Below are positions 19,066-28,634 of a stretch of 64,000 nt of DNA, in pieces. A program made the position numbers and the translations under genes. The notes beneath the pieces were generated by a model. That model did not search any database. It was not told the DNA's origin and saw only the letters and a program-made list of their open reading frames with translations. The DNA is from Alphaproteobacteria bacterium. Lineage in GTDB: Bacteria; Pseudomonadota; Alphaproteobacteria; Rhizobiales; Devosiaceae. Within the stretch, counting starts at the first letter, position 1, and each line of letters begins with the position of its first letter. Location of the stretch: positions 62,001 through 126,000 of the forward strand of contig JAHJWO010000053.1 of assembly GCA_018828145.1 (NCBI GenBank). The letters run 5' to 3'.

Positions 19066-19142
19066 GGTCCCGTAGCTCAGCTGGATAGAGCAGCAGCCTT
19101 CTAAGCTGTTGGTCGCAGGTTCGAGTCCTGCCGGGATCGCCA
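19066..19142 (+). tRNA. tRNA-Arg(TCT)
   Basis: A 77-nt cloverleaf with encoded CCA. Acceptor GGTCCCG pairs with CGGGATC (one G-T), anticodon loop CTTCTAA gives TCT, and the T-arm is GCAGG TTCGAGT CCTGC. The DNA just downstream is less GC-rich and holds a DUF2971 gene; no repeated 3' tRNA end was seen. Confidence 0.97.
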
Positions 19143-19326
19143 GTCTTTTTTCGGCCCACTGATTTCATTGGGTTTTCAGGCTCATTTTGTCCAACTTTTT
19201 CGAAGCCACTTTCCAGTGGGACAATTTCGTTCCCCTCCCGTTCGTGATCAACGATGCCAAAATGGAAAAGTAATACGCTGAAGCGACCCGTTGCTAGCGA
19301 TGGCTAACCGCCAGGGATGATATGAG

Positions 19327-20295
19327 ATGAGAGACTTTCAGACGACTTGGCGTTTAGTCGACGAGATGTATGCCGACCTTAACGAAAATCTTGCGTACTT
19401 TAATCAGAAGCCTCTGTTGGCCCACTACACCACGGCCTTCGTGCTGGAGCAGATGGTCAAGAACAACGAGATTTGGTTCGGCAATCCGTTGTTGATGAAT
19501 GACGTCGAAGAGGTTCGGTTTGGGATTAACGAGGGCACCCGGGCTTTTCTCAATAGCCCGGAAATCCGACACGCATTTCAGAACAGCGAAGATGCAGAGG
19601 CCTTCGAGAAGGAGTTACTGGCCGCGCACGCCAACTTCGATGAGAACCATGCCTTTGACACCTACATACTTTGCTTCTGCGAGCATGACCGCGCGAATGA
19701 AGACGGGCTGCTTTCCATGTGGAGAGGCTATGGAGATTCAGGGAAAGGTGCCGCCGTCATCTTTGACGGTCGGACACTGCTGAATACGCCCGAGTCCCCG
19801 CTGATAGTCGCCAAGGTTGAATACGCGAGCGTGGAAGACAGACGGGCGTGGTTCGCGCGAGCCGCTGAGAAGTTCGCCAACATCGTCAGCAGGGAGCAGC
19901 TCGCGGGAGAGGAAATCGGGGGTGCAGCCTGGGCTCTTTTTGCGCGGCTTCGCCTGTTCTCGCTGTTCACCAAGCACAGTGGCTTCCTCGAGGAGAAGGA
20001 GTGGCGCCTTGCGTATATGCCGGAGCGCGACGTAGGCAAGAACTTGACCGAGTATCTAAGTTACCACAACGGCCCTCGGGGAATAGAGCCGAAGCTCAAA
20101 CTGCCCTTCGCCCCCAACGCAGCTTTTGGCAACCAAGACATATCGCTCAATTCGCTGGTCCACTCCATAATTCTGGGACCGACGGCGTCGACACCGCTGG
20201 CTGTAAGGTCTGTTCAGCGTATGCTCAATAAACTGGGACATTCCGACCTATCCGCGAAGGTGATTGGGTCGCAGATCCCCTACCGCTCGTACTGA
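19327..20295 (+). CDS. DUF2971 domain-containing protein
   Basis: A 322-residue protein of the DUF2971 family, recognised by LLAHYTTAFVLEQMVKN near the start, FGNPLLMNDVEEVRFG, the central YILCFCEHDRANEDGLLSMWRGYG and KEWRLAYMPE. The function is unknown; the family is common in genomic islands and sometimes near defence genes. Base composition is less GC-rich than its neighbours and it follows a tRNA-Arg gene, both consistent with horizontal arrival. An AGGGA about 10 nt before the ATG supports the start. Confidence 0.8.
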   Translation: MRDFQTTWRLVDEMYADLNENLAYFNQKPLLAHYTTAFVLEQMVKNNEIWFGNPLLMNDVEEVRFGINEGTRAFLNSPEIRHAFQNSEDAEAFEKELLAAHANFDENHAFDTYILCFCEHDRANEDGLLSMWRGYGDSGKGAAVIFDGRTLLNTPESPLIVAKVEYASVEDRRAWFARAAEKFANIVSREQLAGEEIGGAAWALFARLRLFSLFTKHSGFLEEKEWRLAYMPERDVGKNLTEYLSYHNGPRGIEPKLKLPFAPNAAFGNQDISLNSLVHSIILGPTASTPLAVRSVQRMLNKLGHSDLSAKVIGSQIPYRSY

Positions 20296-20300
20296 CAGCG

Positions 20301-20489
20301 CTGGAAGTTGCACGACGATATCCTTTCATCGGCGCGCTGACCCGATGCCGTGCCCCTTCGATCGTCATAGACCGTGAGCTGCTGCTGACGGATGGGCTGA
20401 CCCTTGGGCCGGAAGCGCTAAGAGAGGACGGCATGAGAGTCCACCAAACGAAAACGCGCCGCTCGGTGGTGCCAGTGCAGCGCGTGTGA
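20301..20489 (+). pseudogene. Possible 3' remnant of a ComEC/Rec2-family gene
   Basis: An open frame without its own start runs on from the end of the DUF2971 gene to a stop at 20489. It reads CRAPSIVIDRELLLTDGLTLG, then a basic tail. The C-x-A-P-x-IVIDR-x-x-L pattern resembles the extreme C-terminus of alphaproteobacterial ComEC competence proteins. No upstream ComEC channel or lactamase-like domain exists here, so it would be a truncated leftover, perhaps cut by insertion of the DUF2971 segment. The match is from memory of family pattern and is weak. Confidence 0.3.
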
Positions 20490-20562
20490 TTCCCTATTGG
20501 GATGCATGTGATTCGCCGTAAATAGCTGGTGTAAGCAAGAGCTCGCGTGCGCTGCCCTCCGC

Positions 20563-21255
20563 CTACTCCCGCAGCTCCAGCCGATAGCCAATCCCCGGTT
20601 CGTTCTCGATGAGGCCTCGGCCGCCCGGGGCGGGTTCGATCTTGGCGCGCAGCTGGCCGACGAGGACGCGCAGGTATTGGACGTCTTCGGCATGGGCCGG
20701 GCCCCAGACCTGGGTGAGGATCTGCCGGTGGGTGAGGACGCGGCCGGCATTGCGGGCCAATAGCAGGAGAAGATCGTATTCCTTGGGCGTCAGGTGGAGC
20801 GGCTGGCCGGCAAGGGTGACGCGATGGGCGGCATCGTCGATGGCGAGGGAGCCGAAGGCGAAGCTGTCGGGCGGGGGCAGCGTGTCCTGCCGGTGCCGCA
20901 GCGCGGTGCGGATACGGGCCAGCAGTTCGCCGATGCCGAAGGGTTTTTCGACATAGTCGTCGGCGCCGAGGTCGAGGGCTTCGATCTTCTCGCTTTCGCG
21001 GTCGCGCGCCGACAGGACGATGATGGGCACGGCGGAGAAGGCGCGGACCGAGGCGATGACATCCTTGCCATCGCCATCGGGCAGGCCGAGATCGAGCACC
21101 ACGACGTCCGGCGCCTGCGCGGCGATGGCGCGCCGGGCCTCGGCGACCTTTCCGGCCTGCAGCACGTCATAGCCGACTGCCATCAAAGCGGGCTTGAGGA
21201 AGCGCTGGATCTGCGGCTCGTCATCGACGACGAGGATGCGGGGCTGGGTGATCAT
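20563..21255 (-). CDS. kdpE: Two-component response regulator KdpE
   Basis: A 230-residue OmpR-family regulator of the kdp operon. Receiver domain: acidic DDEPQ, phospho-acceptor Asp in VVVLDLGLPDGDG, LSARDRE and the switch lysine in YVEKPF. The winged-helix output domain follows (LTPKEYDLLLLLARNAGRVLTHRQIL). Phosphorylated by KdpD, it activates kdpFABC at low K+ or turgor stress. It overlaps kdpD by 4 bp and is the last gene of the operon. Confidence 0.96.
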   Translation of the reverse strand: MITQPRILVVDDEPQIQRFLKPALMAVGYDVLQAGKVAEARRAIAAQAPDVVVLDLGLPDGDGKDVIASVRAFSAVPIIVLSARDRESEKIEALDLGADDYVEKPFGIGELLARIRTALRHRQDTLPPPDSFAFGSLAIDDAAHRVTLAGQPLHLTPKEYDLLLLLARNAGRVLTHRQILTQVWGPAHAEDVQYLRVLVGQLRAKIEPAPGGRGLIENEPGIGYRLELRE

Positions 21256-23930
21256 GGCGCCTCGGCCAGCGGCAGGCGGATGACGAAGCGGGTGCCCCGC
21301 TTGCGCATCGCGGGGCTCTCGGCCTTGATGGTGCCGCCCATGGCCGTGACGAAGCCGCGCGCGATGGAGAGGCCCAGGCCGGTGCCGGCGGGGCGGCCAT
21401 CGCCCTTGGCCCGGCGATGGAATTTTTCAAAGATCAGTTCCAGCTCGTCCTCCGGAATGCCGCGGCCCTGGTCGGTGACGCTGATCACCGCCATGTTGGC
21501 CTCACGCCGTATATAGATGCTCACCGGCTTGTCGGTCCCGGCATATTTGCGGGCATTGTCGAGCAGATTGAACAGGACCTGTTCGAGCAGGCTGGGATCG
21601 GCAAGGGCCAGCGGCATTGCTTCCGCCGCGCTGATTTCCAGCGTGAGCCGGTCGTCGATCCGCTGCATGCGATCGGCAAGGCCGGCGACCAGGGCGCGCA
21701 GGTCAACGGGTTCGCGGCGGGGCTTGAGCAGGCCCGATTCGATCCGCGTCATGTCGAAGAGATTGCCGACGAACCGCGCGAGGCGCCCGGTTTCCTCCTC
21801 GATGGAGGCCAGGAGATCCATGCGGGATTCGGCGCTCATCCGGTCGCCGAGCTGGCGCAGGCTGGTGACGGCGCCGGTGATCGAGGCGAGCGGCGTGCGC
21901 AGGTCATGCGAGAGCGAGGACAGCAGCGCCGATTGGAGCTTTTCGCCTTCCCGGGCCACCGCGGCCTGGGCGTTTTCGCGCACGAGGCGGGCGCGATCAA
22001 TGGCGATGGCCGCCTGCTCCAGCACGGCGGAAACCTGGCGGTCCTCATCGGGCGAGAGCGGGCCATGGGCGGCGTCGAGCCGGATGCCGGCAATGCCGGC
22101 CATGCGCTGGTCGGAGCGGATGGGGATGAAGAGATAGGGCACATTGGGGAGCGTGCCCGTCATGCAGCCGGCCGGCTCCTTCTTGTCGAAGGCCCAGCGC
22201 GCGGCAGTCATGGCGATGTCGTCCAGCGTCTGGTCGGGCGGCCAGGCGACGCGCAGTTCGAGCCCGCCGGTTTCCCCGGCGGCCAGGGCTACGGCGGGCA
22301 GGCCCAGCATGGCGTGGAGCTGCGCAGTGGTTGCCGTCAGGGCGCCATCGACGCCATAGGCGGCCGAGAGCTTGCGGGAGAAATCGTAGAGCGCCTGCGT
22401 GCTGCGCACCGCCTGGCGGGCACGTTCGATCTGCTCGCGCAGGCGCGCGGCCAGCGTGCCCGTCACCGCGGCGACGGCCATGAAGATGGCCAAAGCCAGC
22501 ACCTCATGCGGCCTGGCGATGGTGAAGGTGTGGACCGGCTCGATGAAGAAGAAGTTGTAGGCGAGGAAGGACAGGCCCGCCGCCAGCATGGCGGAGAAGC
22601 GGCCGGCCAGGATGGCCGAGAGCAGGACTGCCAGCATGTAGAGGATCGACAGGTTCTGCAGGGCCAGCAGCTGCGAAATGCCGAGGCCAAGCACGGTGAT
22701 GGCGCCCACGGTGGCGATGGGCAGACCGACGGCCGCGGCCCATTGCGGCAGGCTGCGCTTGCGCGGCCGCAGGCGCAGGCCCACGGGGCCGGAGGCATCG
22801 GACAGCAGATGGACGCCGACGCCGGGCGCAGCATCGATCAGCGCATCGGCCAGCGAGCGGCGGAACAGGCGGACGAGGCCGCCGGCCCGGGGCCGTCCGA
22901 CCACGATCTGGGTGATATTGTCCCGCCGCACGACGCGGAGGATTTCGGCGACAAAGTCATCGGCCACGAGGCGCCGCACCTCGGCGCCCAGCTGCTCGGC
23001 CAGCACCAGCGTCGTCTCGAGGCGGGCGGAGCGGTCGGCATCCAGGATCGGATCGGCGCTGCGCATCAGGGCCAGCACGATCCAGCGGGCATTGAGGCCA
23101 AGGGCCATGCGGCTGGCGGAACGCACGACCTTTTCGGACAGGGCATCGGGGCCGACGCAGACCAGCAGGCGCTCGCCGGTGACCCAGGGGCCTTCGACGG
23201 CCTGCTGCCGCCAGATGTCGCTCATCTGGTCGTCGACCCGATTGGCGGTGCGCCGCAGGGCGAGTTCACGCAGGGCCGTCAGCGTCTCGGGGCGGAAGAA
23301 TTTCTCGGCCGCCCTGGTGGCGTTTTCGGGCAGGTAGACCTTGCCCTCCTTGAGGCGCTGGATGAGCTCGGTGGGCGGCAGATCGACCAGCACCACCTCG
23401 TCGGCCCGCTGCAGCACGACATCGGGGACGGTTTCGCGCACCGGCACGCCGGCAATGCGGGCGACGAGGTCGGCCTGGCTCTCGAGGTGCTGCACATTGA
23501 GGGCCGTCCACACATCGATGCCCGCATCGATCAGTTCGGCGACATCCTGGTAGCGCTTGGGGTGGCGGGCGGCCGGATCGTTGGTATGGGCGAGTTCATC
23601 GACGATGATGATGGCCGGGCGGCGCGCGAGGGCGGCGTCGAGGTCGAATTCATCATAGGTCCTGCCCGAATGCTCGCCCTTGCGGCGGGGCAGGATTTCG
23701 AGCCCTTCGAGGAGCTCGGCGGTCTCGCTGCGGCCATGGGTTTCGGCCAGGCCGACGACGATGTCGGTGCCGCCGAGCCGGCGCGCCCGGGCGCGCGCCA
23801 GCATGGCATAGGTCTTGCCGACTCCGGGCGCCGCGCCCAGGAAGATTGTCAGCTTGCCGCGACCCTCGCCCGCGGCAAGCTTGAGCAGCGCCGCGGGGTC
23901 CGGGCGGGCCGTTTCCCTTGCCTCGTCCAT
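21252..23930 (-). CDS. kdpD: Sensor histidine kinase KdpD
   Basis: An 892-residue sensor. Domains in order: N-terminal KdpD domain with a Walker A-like GAAPGVGKTYAML (about 32-44) and DELAHTND, a universal-stress-protein domain (about 250-370), four close membrane segments (DUF4118, about 400-490), GAF, HisKA with SLSHDLRTPLASI, and HATPase with NLLDNARKYAG and GTGLGLSIARGF. It senses K+ limitation at the inner membrane and phosphorylates KdpE. The start directly abuts the kdpC stop, so the sensor genes are cotranscribed with the pump. Confidence 0.96.
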   Translation of the reverse strand: MDEARETARPDPAALLKLAAGEGRGKLTIFLGAAPGVGKTYAMLARARARRLGGTDIVVGLAETHGRSETAELLEGLEILPRRKGEHSGRTYDEFDLDAALARRPAIIIVDELAHTNDPAARHPKRYQDVAELIDAGIDVWTALNVQHLESQADLVARIAGVPVRETVPDVVLQRADEVVLVDLPPTELIQRLKEGKVYLPENATRAAEKFFRPETLTALRELALRRTANRVDDQMSDIWRQQAVEGPWVTGERLLVCVGPDALSEKVVRSASRMALGLNARWIVLALMRSADPILDADRSARLETTLVLAEQLGAEVRRLVADDFVAEILRVVRRDNITQIVVGRPRAGGLVRLFRRSLADALIDAAPGVGVHLLSDASGPVGLRLRPRKRSLPQWAAAVGLPIATVGAITVLGLGISQLLALQNLSILYMLAVLLSAILAGRFSAMLAAGLSFLAYNFFFIEPVHTFTIARPHEVLALAIFMAVAAVTGTLAARLREQIERARQAVRSTQALYDFSRKLSAAYGVDGALTATTAQLHAMLGLPAVALAAGETGGLELRVAWPPDQTLDDIAMTAARWAFDKKEPAGCMTGTLPNVPYLFIPIRSDQRMAGIAGIRLDAAHGPLSPDEDRQVSAVLEQAAIAIDRARLVRENAQAAVAREGEKLQSALLSSLSHDLRTPLASITGAVTSLRQLGDRMSAESRMDLLASIEEETGRLARFVGNLFDMTRIESGLLKPRREPVDLRALVAGLADRMQRIDDRLTLEISAAEAMPLALADPSLLEQVLFNLLDNARKYAGTDKPVSIYIRREANMAVISVTDQGRGIPEDELELIFEKFHRRAKGDGRPAGTGLGLSIARGFVTAMGGTIKAESPAMRKRGTRFVIRLPLAEAP

Positions 23931-24491
23931 TTAGCTGTTGTCGTCTCCCAAGGCGTCCAGCGCAAGATTGAGTTTGAGCACATTGACCATGGGCTCGCCG
24001 AATAGGCCGAGCAGCGGATGTTCGGTGTGTTGCTCGACCAGCGCGGCGAGGCCGGCTGCATCAAGGCTCCGCGCGGCAGCGACGCGGGCGACCTGCGCCG
24101 CGGCATAGGCCGGGGAGATATGCGGGTCCAGCCCGGAGGCAGAGGCGGTGACGGCGTCGGCGGGCGCCTCGCCCGGGGCAAACGCTTGGGCGCGGGCAGC
24201 GACGTCGCTGGCGAGCGTGGCGGAGGTTGCGCCCAGATTGGTGCCGCCGGAGCCGGCCGCGTCATAGCCAACGGCTGAAGGACGGGGATGGAAATAACCC
24301 GCCCCGGCGAAGGCCTGCCCGATCAGGGCGGAACCGACGACCTGGCCATCATGCTCGACCAGGCTGCCATTGGCCTGGCTGGGGAAAGCCGCCTGGGCGA
24401 TGCCGGTGATGGCCAGGGGATAGGCCAGCCCGGTCAGGGCGGCCAGCAGCAGGAGCAGGACCAGGGCCGGACGAAGTTGTGCGATCAGCAT
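23931..24491 (-). CDS. kdpC: K(+)-transporting ATPase subunit KdpC
   Basis: A 186-residue subunit with one N-terminal membrane helix ([20 protein letters not shown]) and the soluble domain typical of KdpC ([16 protein letters not shown] region, [13 protein letters not shown]). The C-terminal [18 protein letters not shown] is diagnostic. KdpC stabilises the KdpFABC complex and increases ATP affinity. The start [10 protein letters not shown] at 24491 is favoured over the longer frame that overlaps kdpB. Confidence 0.96.
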   Translation of the reverse strand: MLIAQLRPALVLLLLLAALTGLAYPLAITGIAQAAFPSQANGSLVEHDGQVVGSALIGQAFAGAGYFHPRPSAVGYDAAGSGGTNLGATSATLASDVAARAQAFAPGEAPADAVTASASGLDPHISPAYAAAQVARVAAARSLDAAGLAALVEQHTEHPLLGLFGEPMVNVLKLNLALDALGDDNS

Positions 24492-24501
24492 GGCAGGTCT
24501 C

Positions 24502-26553
24502 CTAGATGAGGTTGAGGGCGCTGAGGGCAAGGTCGACGAGCTTGATGCCGACAAAGGGGGCGACAAGGCCACCCAGCCCATAGACCAGGAGGTTGCGGCG
24601 CAGCAGCGCGGCTGCGCCCACCGGCCGGTATTTGACGCCCTTGAGCGCGAGCGGGATCAACACGACGATGATCAGGGCGTTGAAGATCACGGCGGAGAGG
24701 ATTGCCGACTCCGGCGAGGCCAGCCCCATGACGTTGAGCGCGCCGAGCTCGGGATAGGTCGCCATGAACAGCGCCGGGATGATGGCGAAATATTTGGCGA
24801 CGTCATTGGCGATCGAGAAGGTGGTGAGCGAGCCGCGCGTCATCAGGATCTGCTTGCCGATCTCGACGATCTCGATGAGCTTGGTGGGGCTGGAATCGAG
24901 GTCGACCATGTTGCCGGCTTCGCGCGCGGCCTGGGTGCCGGACTGCATGGCGACGCCGACATCGGCCTGGGCGAGCGCCGGCGCATCATTGGTGCCATCG
25001 CCGCACATGGCGATGAGGCGGCCGCCCTCCTGCTCGCGGCGGATGAACTCGAGCTTCTGCTCGGGCGTGGCTTCGGCGAGGAAATCGTCCACGCCGGCTT
25101 CCGACGCGATGGCGGCGGCGGTTACCGGATTGTCGCCCGTCACCATCACGGTCCGGATGCCCATGGAGCGCAGGGCGGCGAAGCGCTCCTTGATGCCGGG
25201 CTTGACCACATCCTTGAGGTGGATGACGCCGAGCAGCCTCTTGCCGTCGGCCACGCCGAGCGGCGTGCCCCCAGTGCGCGCGACGAGGTCGACCGCCGCG
25301 TTGAATTCGGCCGGAGCCTGGCTGCGGTCGAGACCGACGAACCTGAGCACGGCATCCACGGCGCCCTTGCGGATTTCCCGGCCATCGATGTCGATGCCGG
25401 ATATGCGCGTCTGGGCGGAAAAGGGGATTGGCCGCCCCTGCCCCGAGGCCGGTTCCGCCAGCCCGTATTCGGCCTTGGCGAGCGCCACGATGGAGCGGCC
25501 CTCGGCGGTCTCGTCGGCGAGGCTGGCCAGCAGCACGGCCTGGGCGAGGTCGGCGTCGTCAATGCCCTCGACCGGCAGGAATTCGCTCGCCATGCGATTG
25601 CCGAAGGTGATGGTGCCGGTCTTGTCGAGCAGCAGCGTATCGACATCGCCAGCGGCCTCGACGGCGCGGCCGGACGTGGCGATCACGTTGAAGCGGATGA
25701 GGCGGTCCATGCCGGCAATGCCGATGGCCGAGAGCAGCCCGCCAATGGTGGTGGGGATCAGCGTCACCAGCAGCGCGGCCAGCACTGCGATGGAAAGCTC
25801 GGTGCCCGAATAGAGCGCCAGGCCATAGAGGGTGACGACGGCGATCAGGAAGACCAGGGTCAGGCCCGAGAGCAGAATCGAGAGGGCGATCTCGTTCGGC
25901 GTCTTCTGCCGCTTGGCGCCCTCGATGAGGCCGATCATGCGGTCGACAAAACTCTCGCCGGGCCTGGTGGTGATGCGGATCCTGAGCCAGTCGGAGATGA
26001 TCTGCGTGCCGCCGGTCACCGCGGAGCGATCGCCGCCGCTTTCGCGGATCACTGGCGCGGATTCGCCGGTAATGGCACTCTCATTGACGGAGGCAACGCC
26101 GGCCACCACTTCGCCATCGCCGGGGATGATGTCGCCGGCCTCGACCAGGACGATATCGCCGACCTTGAGCGCCGTCGCCGGGATCACTTCGGAGGCGGTG
26201 TCCGCCTCGTCATTCGGAAATAGGAGCCTTTTCGCGAACAGGTCCGCCTTGCCGCGCTTGAGGCTTTCCGCCTGCGCCTTGCCGCGCCCCTCGGCGACGG
26301 CTTCGGCGAAATTGGCGAAGAGCACGGTGAACCAGAGCCAGGCCGCGATCTGCCCCGAAAAGGCGGGCGCGCCGATGCCGGTCAGCAGTTCCTGCAGCCA
26401 GAGCGCGCTGACCACCACCGCCACCACCTCGGTGACGAAGATGACCGGATTGCGCACCAATTGCCTTGGGTCGAGCTTGATGAGCGCGTCGCGCAAGGCC
26501 GGCAGGAGGATCGCCGGGTCGAAGACCGAAGGCGTTGCAGCTTTCGTTGACAT
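24502..26553 (-). CDS. kdpB: K(+)-transporting P-type ATPase catalytic subunit KdpB
   Basis: A 683-residue P-type ATPase. The phosphorylated Asp lies in [12 protein letters not shown], the TGES motif in ITGESAPVI, and the hinge in [20 protein letters not shown]. It hydrolyses ATP to drive K+ through KdpA. Start [11 protein letters not shown] at 26553 lies 10 bp past the kdpA stop. Length is normal for KdpB. The reverse-strand open frame over this region is a shadow. Confidence 0.97.
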   Translation of the reverse strand: MSTKAATPSVFDPAILLPALRDALIKLDPRQLVRNPVIFVTEVVAVVVSALWLQELLTGIGAPAFSGQIAAWLWFTVLFANFAEAVAEGRGKAQAESLKRGKADLFAKRLLFPNDEADTASEVIPATALKVGDIVLVEAGDIIPGDGEVVAGVASVNESAITGESAPVIRESGGDRSAVTGGTQIISDWLRIRITTRPGESFVDRMIGLIEGAKRQKTPNEIALSILLSGLTLVFLIAVVTLYGLALYSGTELSIAVLAALLVTLIPTTIGGLLSAIGIAGMDRLIRFNVIATSGRAVEAAGDVDTLLLDKTGTITFGNRMASEFLPVEGIDDADLAQAVLLASLADETAEGRSIVALAKAEYGLAEPASGQGRPIPFSAQTRISGIDIDGREIRKGAVDAVLRFVGLDRSQAPAEFNAAVDLVARTGGTPLGVADGKRLLGVIHLKDVVKPGIKERFAALRSMGIRTVMVTGDNPVTAAAIASEAGVDDFLAEATPEQKLEFIRREQEGGRLIAMCGDGTNDAPALAQADVGVAMQSGTQAAREAGNMVDLDSSPTKLIEIVEIGKQILMTRGSLTTFSIANDVAKYFAIIPALFMATYPELGALNVMGLASPESAILSAVIFNALIIVVLIPLALKGVKYRPVGAAALLRRNLLVYGLGGLVAPFVGIKLVDLALSALNLI

Positions 26554-26563
26554 GTGAGGTCTC

Positions 26564-28273
26564 CTAGAACGTCTGGCCGGCGAGCATGAGGACATGCTCC
26601 AGGATCGGCCCGAGGGCGAGCACGGGGAAGAATTGCAGGCCGCCGAGGATGAGGATGATGCCGATGAGCAGGCCGACAAACAGCGGCCCATCGGTGGGGA
26701 ACGTGCCCGAGGATGCAGGCACCTTTTGCTTGCGCGCGAGCGACCCGGCTATGGCCAGGACCGGCACGATATAGGCGAAGCGACCGGCCAGCATGGCGAG
26801 CCCCAGCGTGGTATTGTACCAGGGCGAGTTGGCGGAGAGGCCAGCAAAGGCCGAGCCGTTGTTTCCGGCGGCCGAGGAATAGGCATAGAGGATCTCCGTC
26901 AGCCCATGGGGGCCACTATTTGCCGGGCCCGCCAGGCCCTGGGGCAGGACGGCGGCCAGGGCGGAAAAGCCGAGAATGGCGAGAGGCAGGACGAGGACGG
27001 CCAGCATGGCCAGCTTCATCTCGCGCGCCTCGATCTTCTTGCCGAGGAATTCAGGCGTGCGCCCCACCATCAGGCCGGCAACGAAGACCGTCAGGATGGC
27101 AAAGACCACCATGCCGTAGAGCCCGGAGCCGACGCCGCCCGGCAGGACTTCGCCGAGCTGGATCAGGAATAGCGGTACGAGTCCGCCAAGCGGGGTCAGC
27201 GAGGAATGCATGGCATTGACGCCGCCATTGGAGAGCCCGGTGGTCACGGCCGCGTAAAGCGCAGTCATCGCCTGGCCGAAGCGGAGCTCCTTGCCCTCCA
27301 TATTGCCCAGGGCCGGGTCGAGTCCCGCGGCAAGATGGATCGGATTGCCCGCCGTCTCGGCCCAGTAGATCGCGCCGATGCCGACGACCAGCAGGACGGC
27401 CATGGCCGAGAGCAATGCCCAGGCCTGCCGGCGGCTGCCGACAATCTGGCCGAAGGCGTAGACCATGGCCGCAGAGATCGACAGCATCGAGAAGATGCCG
27501 AGATAGTTCGAGAAGGCGTTGGGATTCTCAAAGGGATGGGCGGCGTTGACGTTCATGAAGCCACCGCCATTGGTGCCGAGCTGCTTGATCGCCTCCTGGC
27601 TGGCCATCGGCCCCATGGCGATGGTCTGGCTGGCGCCTTCCAGGCTCGTGGCGTCGACCGATCCGGCAAGGGTCTGTGGCAGGCCGAGCGCCACGAAGAC
27701 GACCGCGACCACAACCGCCATGGGCAGCAGCACGTAGAGGGTGGCGCGGGTCAGATCGATCCAGAAATTGCCGATCCGGTCGACACCCGACCGGGCAAAA
27801 GCCCGTGACACGGCCACGGCAATGGCGATGCCACTCGCGGCCGAGACGAAATTCTGCACCGTCAGTCCCAGCATCTGGCTGAGATGGCTCATTGTCGTCT
27901 CGCCGCCATAGGACTGCCAGTTGGTGTTGGTCACGAAACTGACCGCAGTGTTGAAGGCGAGGTCGGGCGACAGCCCGGCAAAGCCCTGCGGATTGAGGGG
28001 CAGCACGGCCTGCAGGCGCAGGATCGCGTAGAGCAGCGGCGCGCCCAAGAAGCTGAACAGGAGGACACCAGTGGTGTAGCCCAGCCAGGTCTGTTCCGAT
28101 TGCGCGTTCACGCCGGCAAGCCGGTAGAAGCTCCGCTCCACCGGGCCAAATAGCGGGGTCAGAAAGGTGCGTTTGCCGTCGAATACCTGGGCCATATAGA
28201 GCCCCAGCGGCTTGATCGCTGCGGCAACGAGCCCGAGCACCAGGCCAATCTGCAGCCAGCCTTGCCACGTCAT
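26564..28273 (-). CDS. kdpA: K(+)-transporting ATPase subunit KdpA
   Basis: A 569-residue membrane protein of the superfamily of K+ transporters, with about ten membrane helices. Selectivity-filter-type loops are visible ([62 protein letters not shown]). It binds and conducts K+ in the KdpFABC pump at the inner membrane. It is followed directly by kdpB and preceded by kdpF with a 27-bp gap. Confidence 0.97.
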   Translation of the reverse strand: MTWQGWLQIGLVLGLVAAAIKPLGLYMAQVFDGKRTFLTPLFGPVERSFYRLAGVNAQSEQTWLGYTTGVLLFSFLGAPLLYAILRLQAVLPLNPQGFAGLSPDLAFNTAVSFVTNTNWQSYGGETTMSHLSQMLGLTVQNFVSAASGIAIAVAVSRAFARSGVDRIGNFWIDLTRATLYVLLPMAVVVAVVFVALGLPQTLAGSVDATSLEGASQTIAMGPMASQEAIKQLGTNGGGFMNVNAAHPFENPNAFSNYLGIFSMLSISAAMVYAFGQIVGSRRQAWALLSAMAVLLVVGIGAIYWAETAGNPIHLAAGLDPALGNMEGKELRFGQAMTALYAAVTTGLSNGGVNAMHSSLTPLGGLVPLFLIQLGEVLPGGVGSGLYGMVVFAILTVFVAGLMVGRTPEFLGKKIEAREMKLAMLAVLVLPLAILGFSALAAVLPQGLAGPANSGPHGLTEILYAYSSAAGNNGSAFAGLSANSPWYNTTLGLAMLAGRFAYIVPVLAIAGSLARKQKVPASSGTFPTDGPLFVGLLIGIILILGGLQFFPVLALGPILEHVLMLAGQTF

Positions 28274-28300
28274 GATTGCTCTCCTTGGAGAATTTTGGGG

Positions 28301-28381
28301 TCAGAAGCGCTCGGGCGAAATCAGGGTCGCCAGCAGATAGCCAGCGAGGCCGAGCACGATAAGGATGATGATCACCAGCAT
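28301..28381 (-). CDS. kdpF: K(+)-transporting ATPase small subunit KdpF
   Basis: A 26-residue single-helix peptide, MLVIIILIVLGLAGYLLATL followed by ISPERF. The hydrophobic helix and the PERF ending are typical of KdpF, which packs between KdpA and KdpB as a lipid-like stabiliser. It is immediately upstream of kdpA on the same strand. Confidence 0.92.
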   Translation of the reverse strand: MLVIIILIVLGLAGYLLATLISPERF

Positions 28382-28388
28382 GGCACCC

Positions 28389-28472
28389 TCACAGGCGTGA
28401 CAGGCCGCGCGCATAGGCAAACAGGGCCAGGAACGCGATGGCGATGACGGAGAGGAAAATCAGATCGGACAT
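28389..28472 (-). CDS. Small membrane peptide ahead of kdpF
   Basis: A 27-codon frame with start at 28472 encodes MSDLIFLSVIAIAFLALFAY followed by ARGLSRL. It is a single predicted helix with a positively charged tail. GGAGG lies 5 nt before the ATG, the best ribosome site in this operon leader, and the stop is 7 bp before the kdpF start. It is similar in size to KdpF but not the same sequence. It is probably translated and cotranscribed with kdpFABC; the role is unknown. Confidence 0.65.
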   Translation of the reverse strand: MSDLIFLSVIAIAFLALFAYARGLSRL

Positions 28473-28634
28473 GGTTGCCTCCATGGCTTTGGAGGTCATT
28501 GAATGGCCCTGATGGCCATCAGGATTCCATCCGGAAGGTCCGGCCTGGCCATAAGAAAACAATAAAGTCGCCCGGCTGGTTGAGCATGGCGGGCCTATCG
28601 CCTAGCGTAGTCGTTCAGCGGAGGGCTTGAGAAC
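28473..28634. promoter_or_regulatory. Divergent promoter region between kdp operon and AGCS gene
   Basis: This 162-bp stretch separates the minus-strand kdp operon from the plus-strand symporter gene. It must hold the KdpE-regulated promoter and the symporter promoter. It contains a short repeated CTGATGGCCATCAGG palindrome around 28510-28524, but no certain KdpE box could be picked by eye. Confidence 0.4.

Noticed and set aside
19143..20562. Integrative element with att sites at tRNA-Arg
   Set aside because: No integrase gene and no second copy of the tRNA 3' end were found within the window; only the DUF2971 gene and a possible remnant are present.
21417..24005. Long plus-strand open frame of about 860 codons
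   Set aside because: It is exactly antisense to kdpD, has no domain sense and is rich in H/G/Q/R as expected for the reverse frame of a GC-rich gene.
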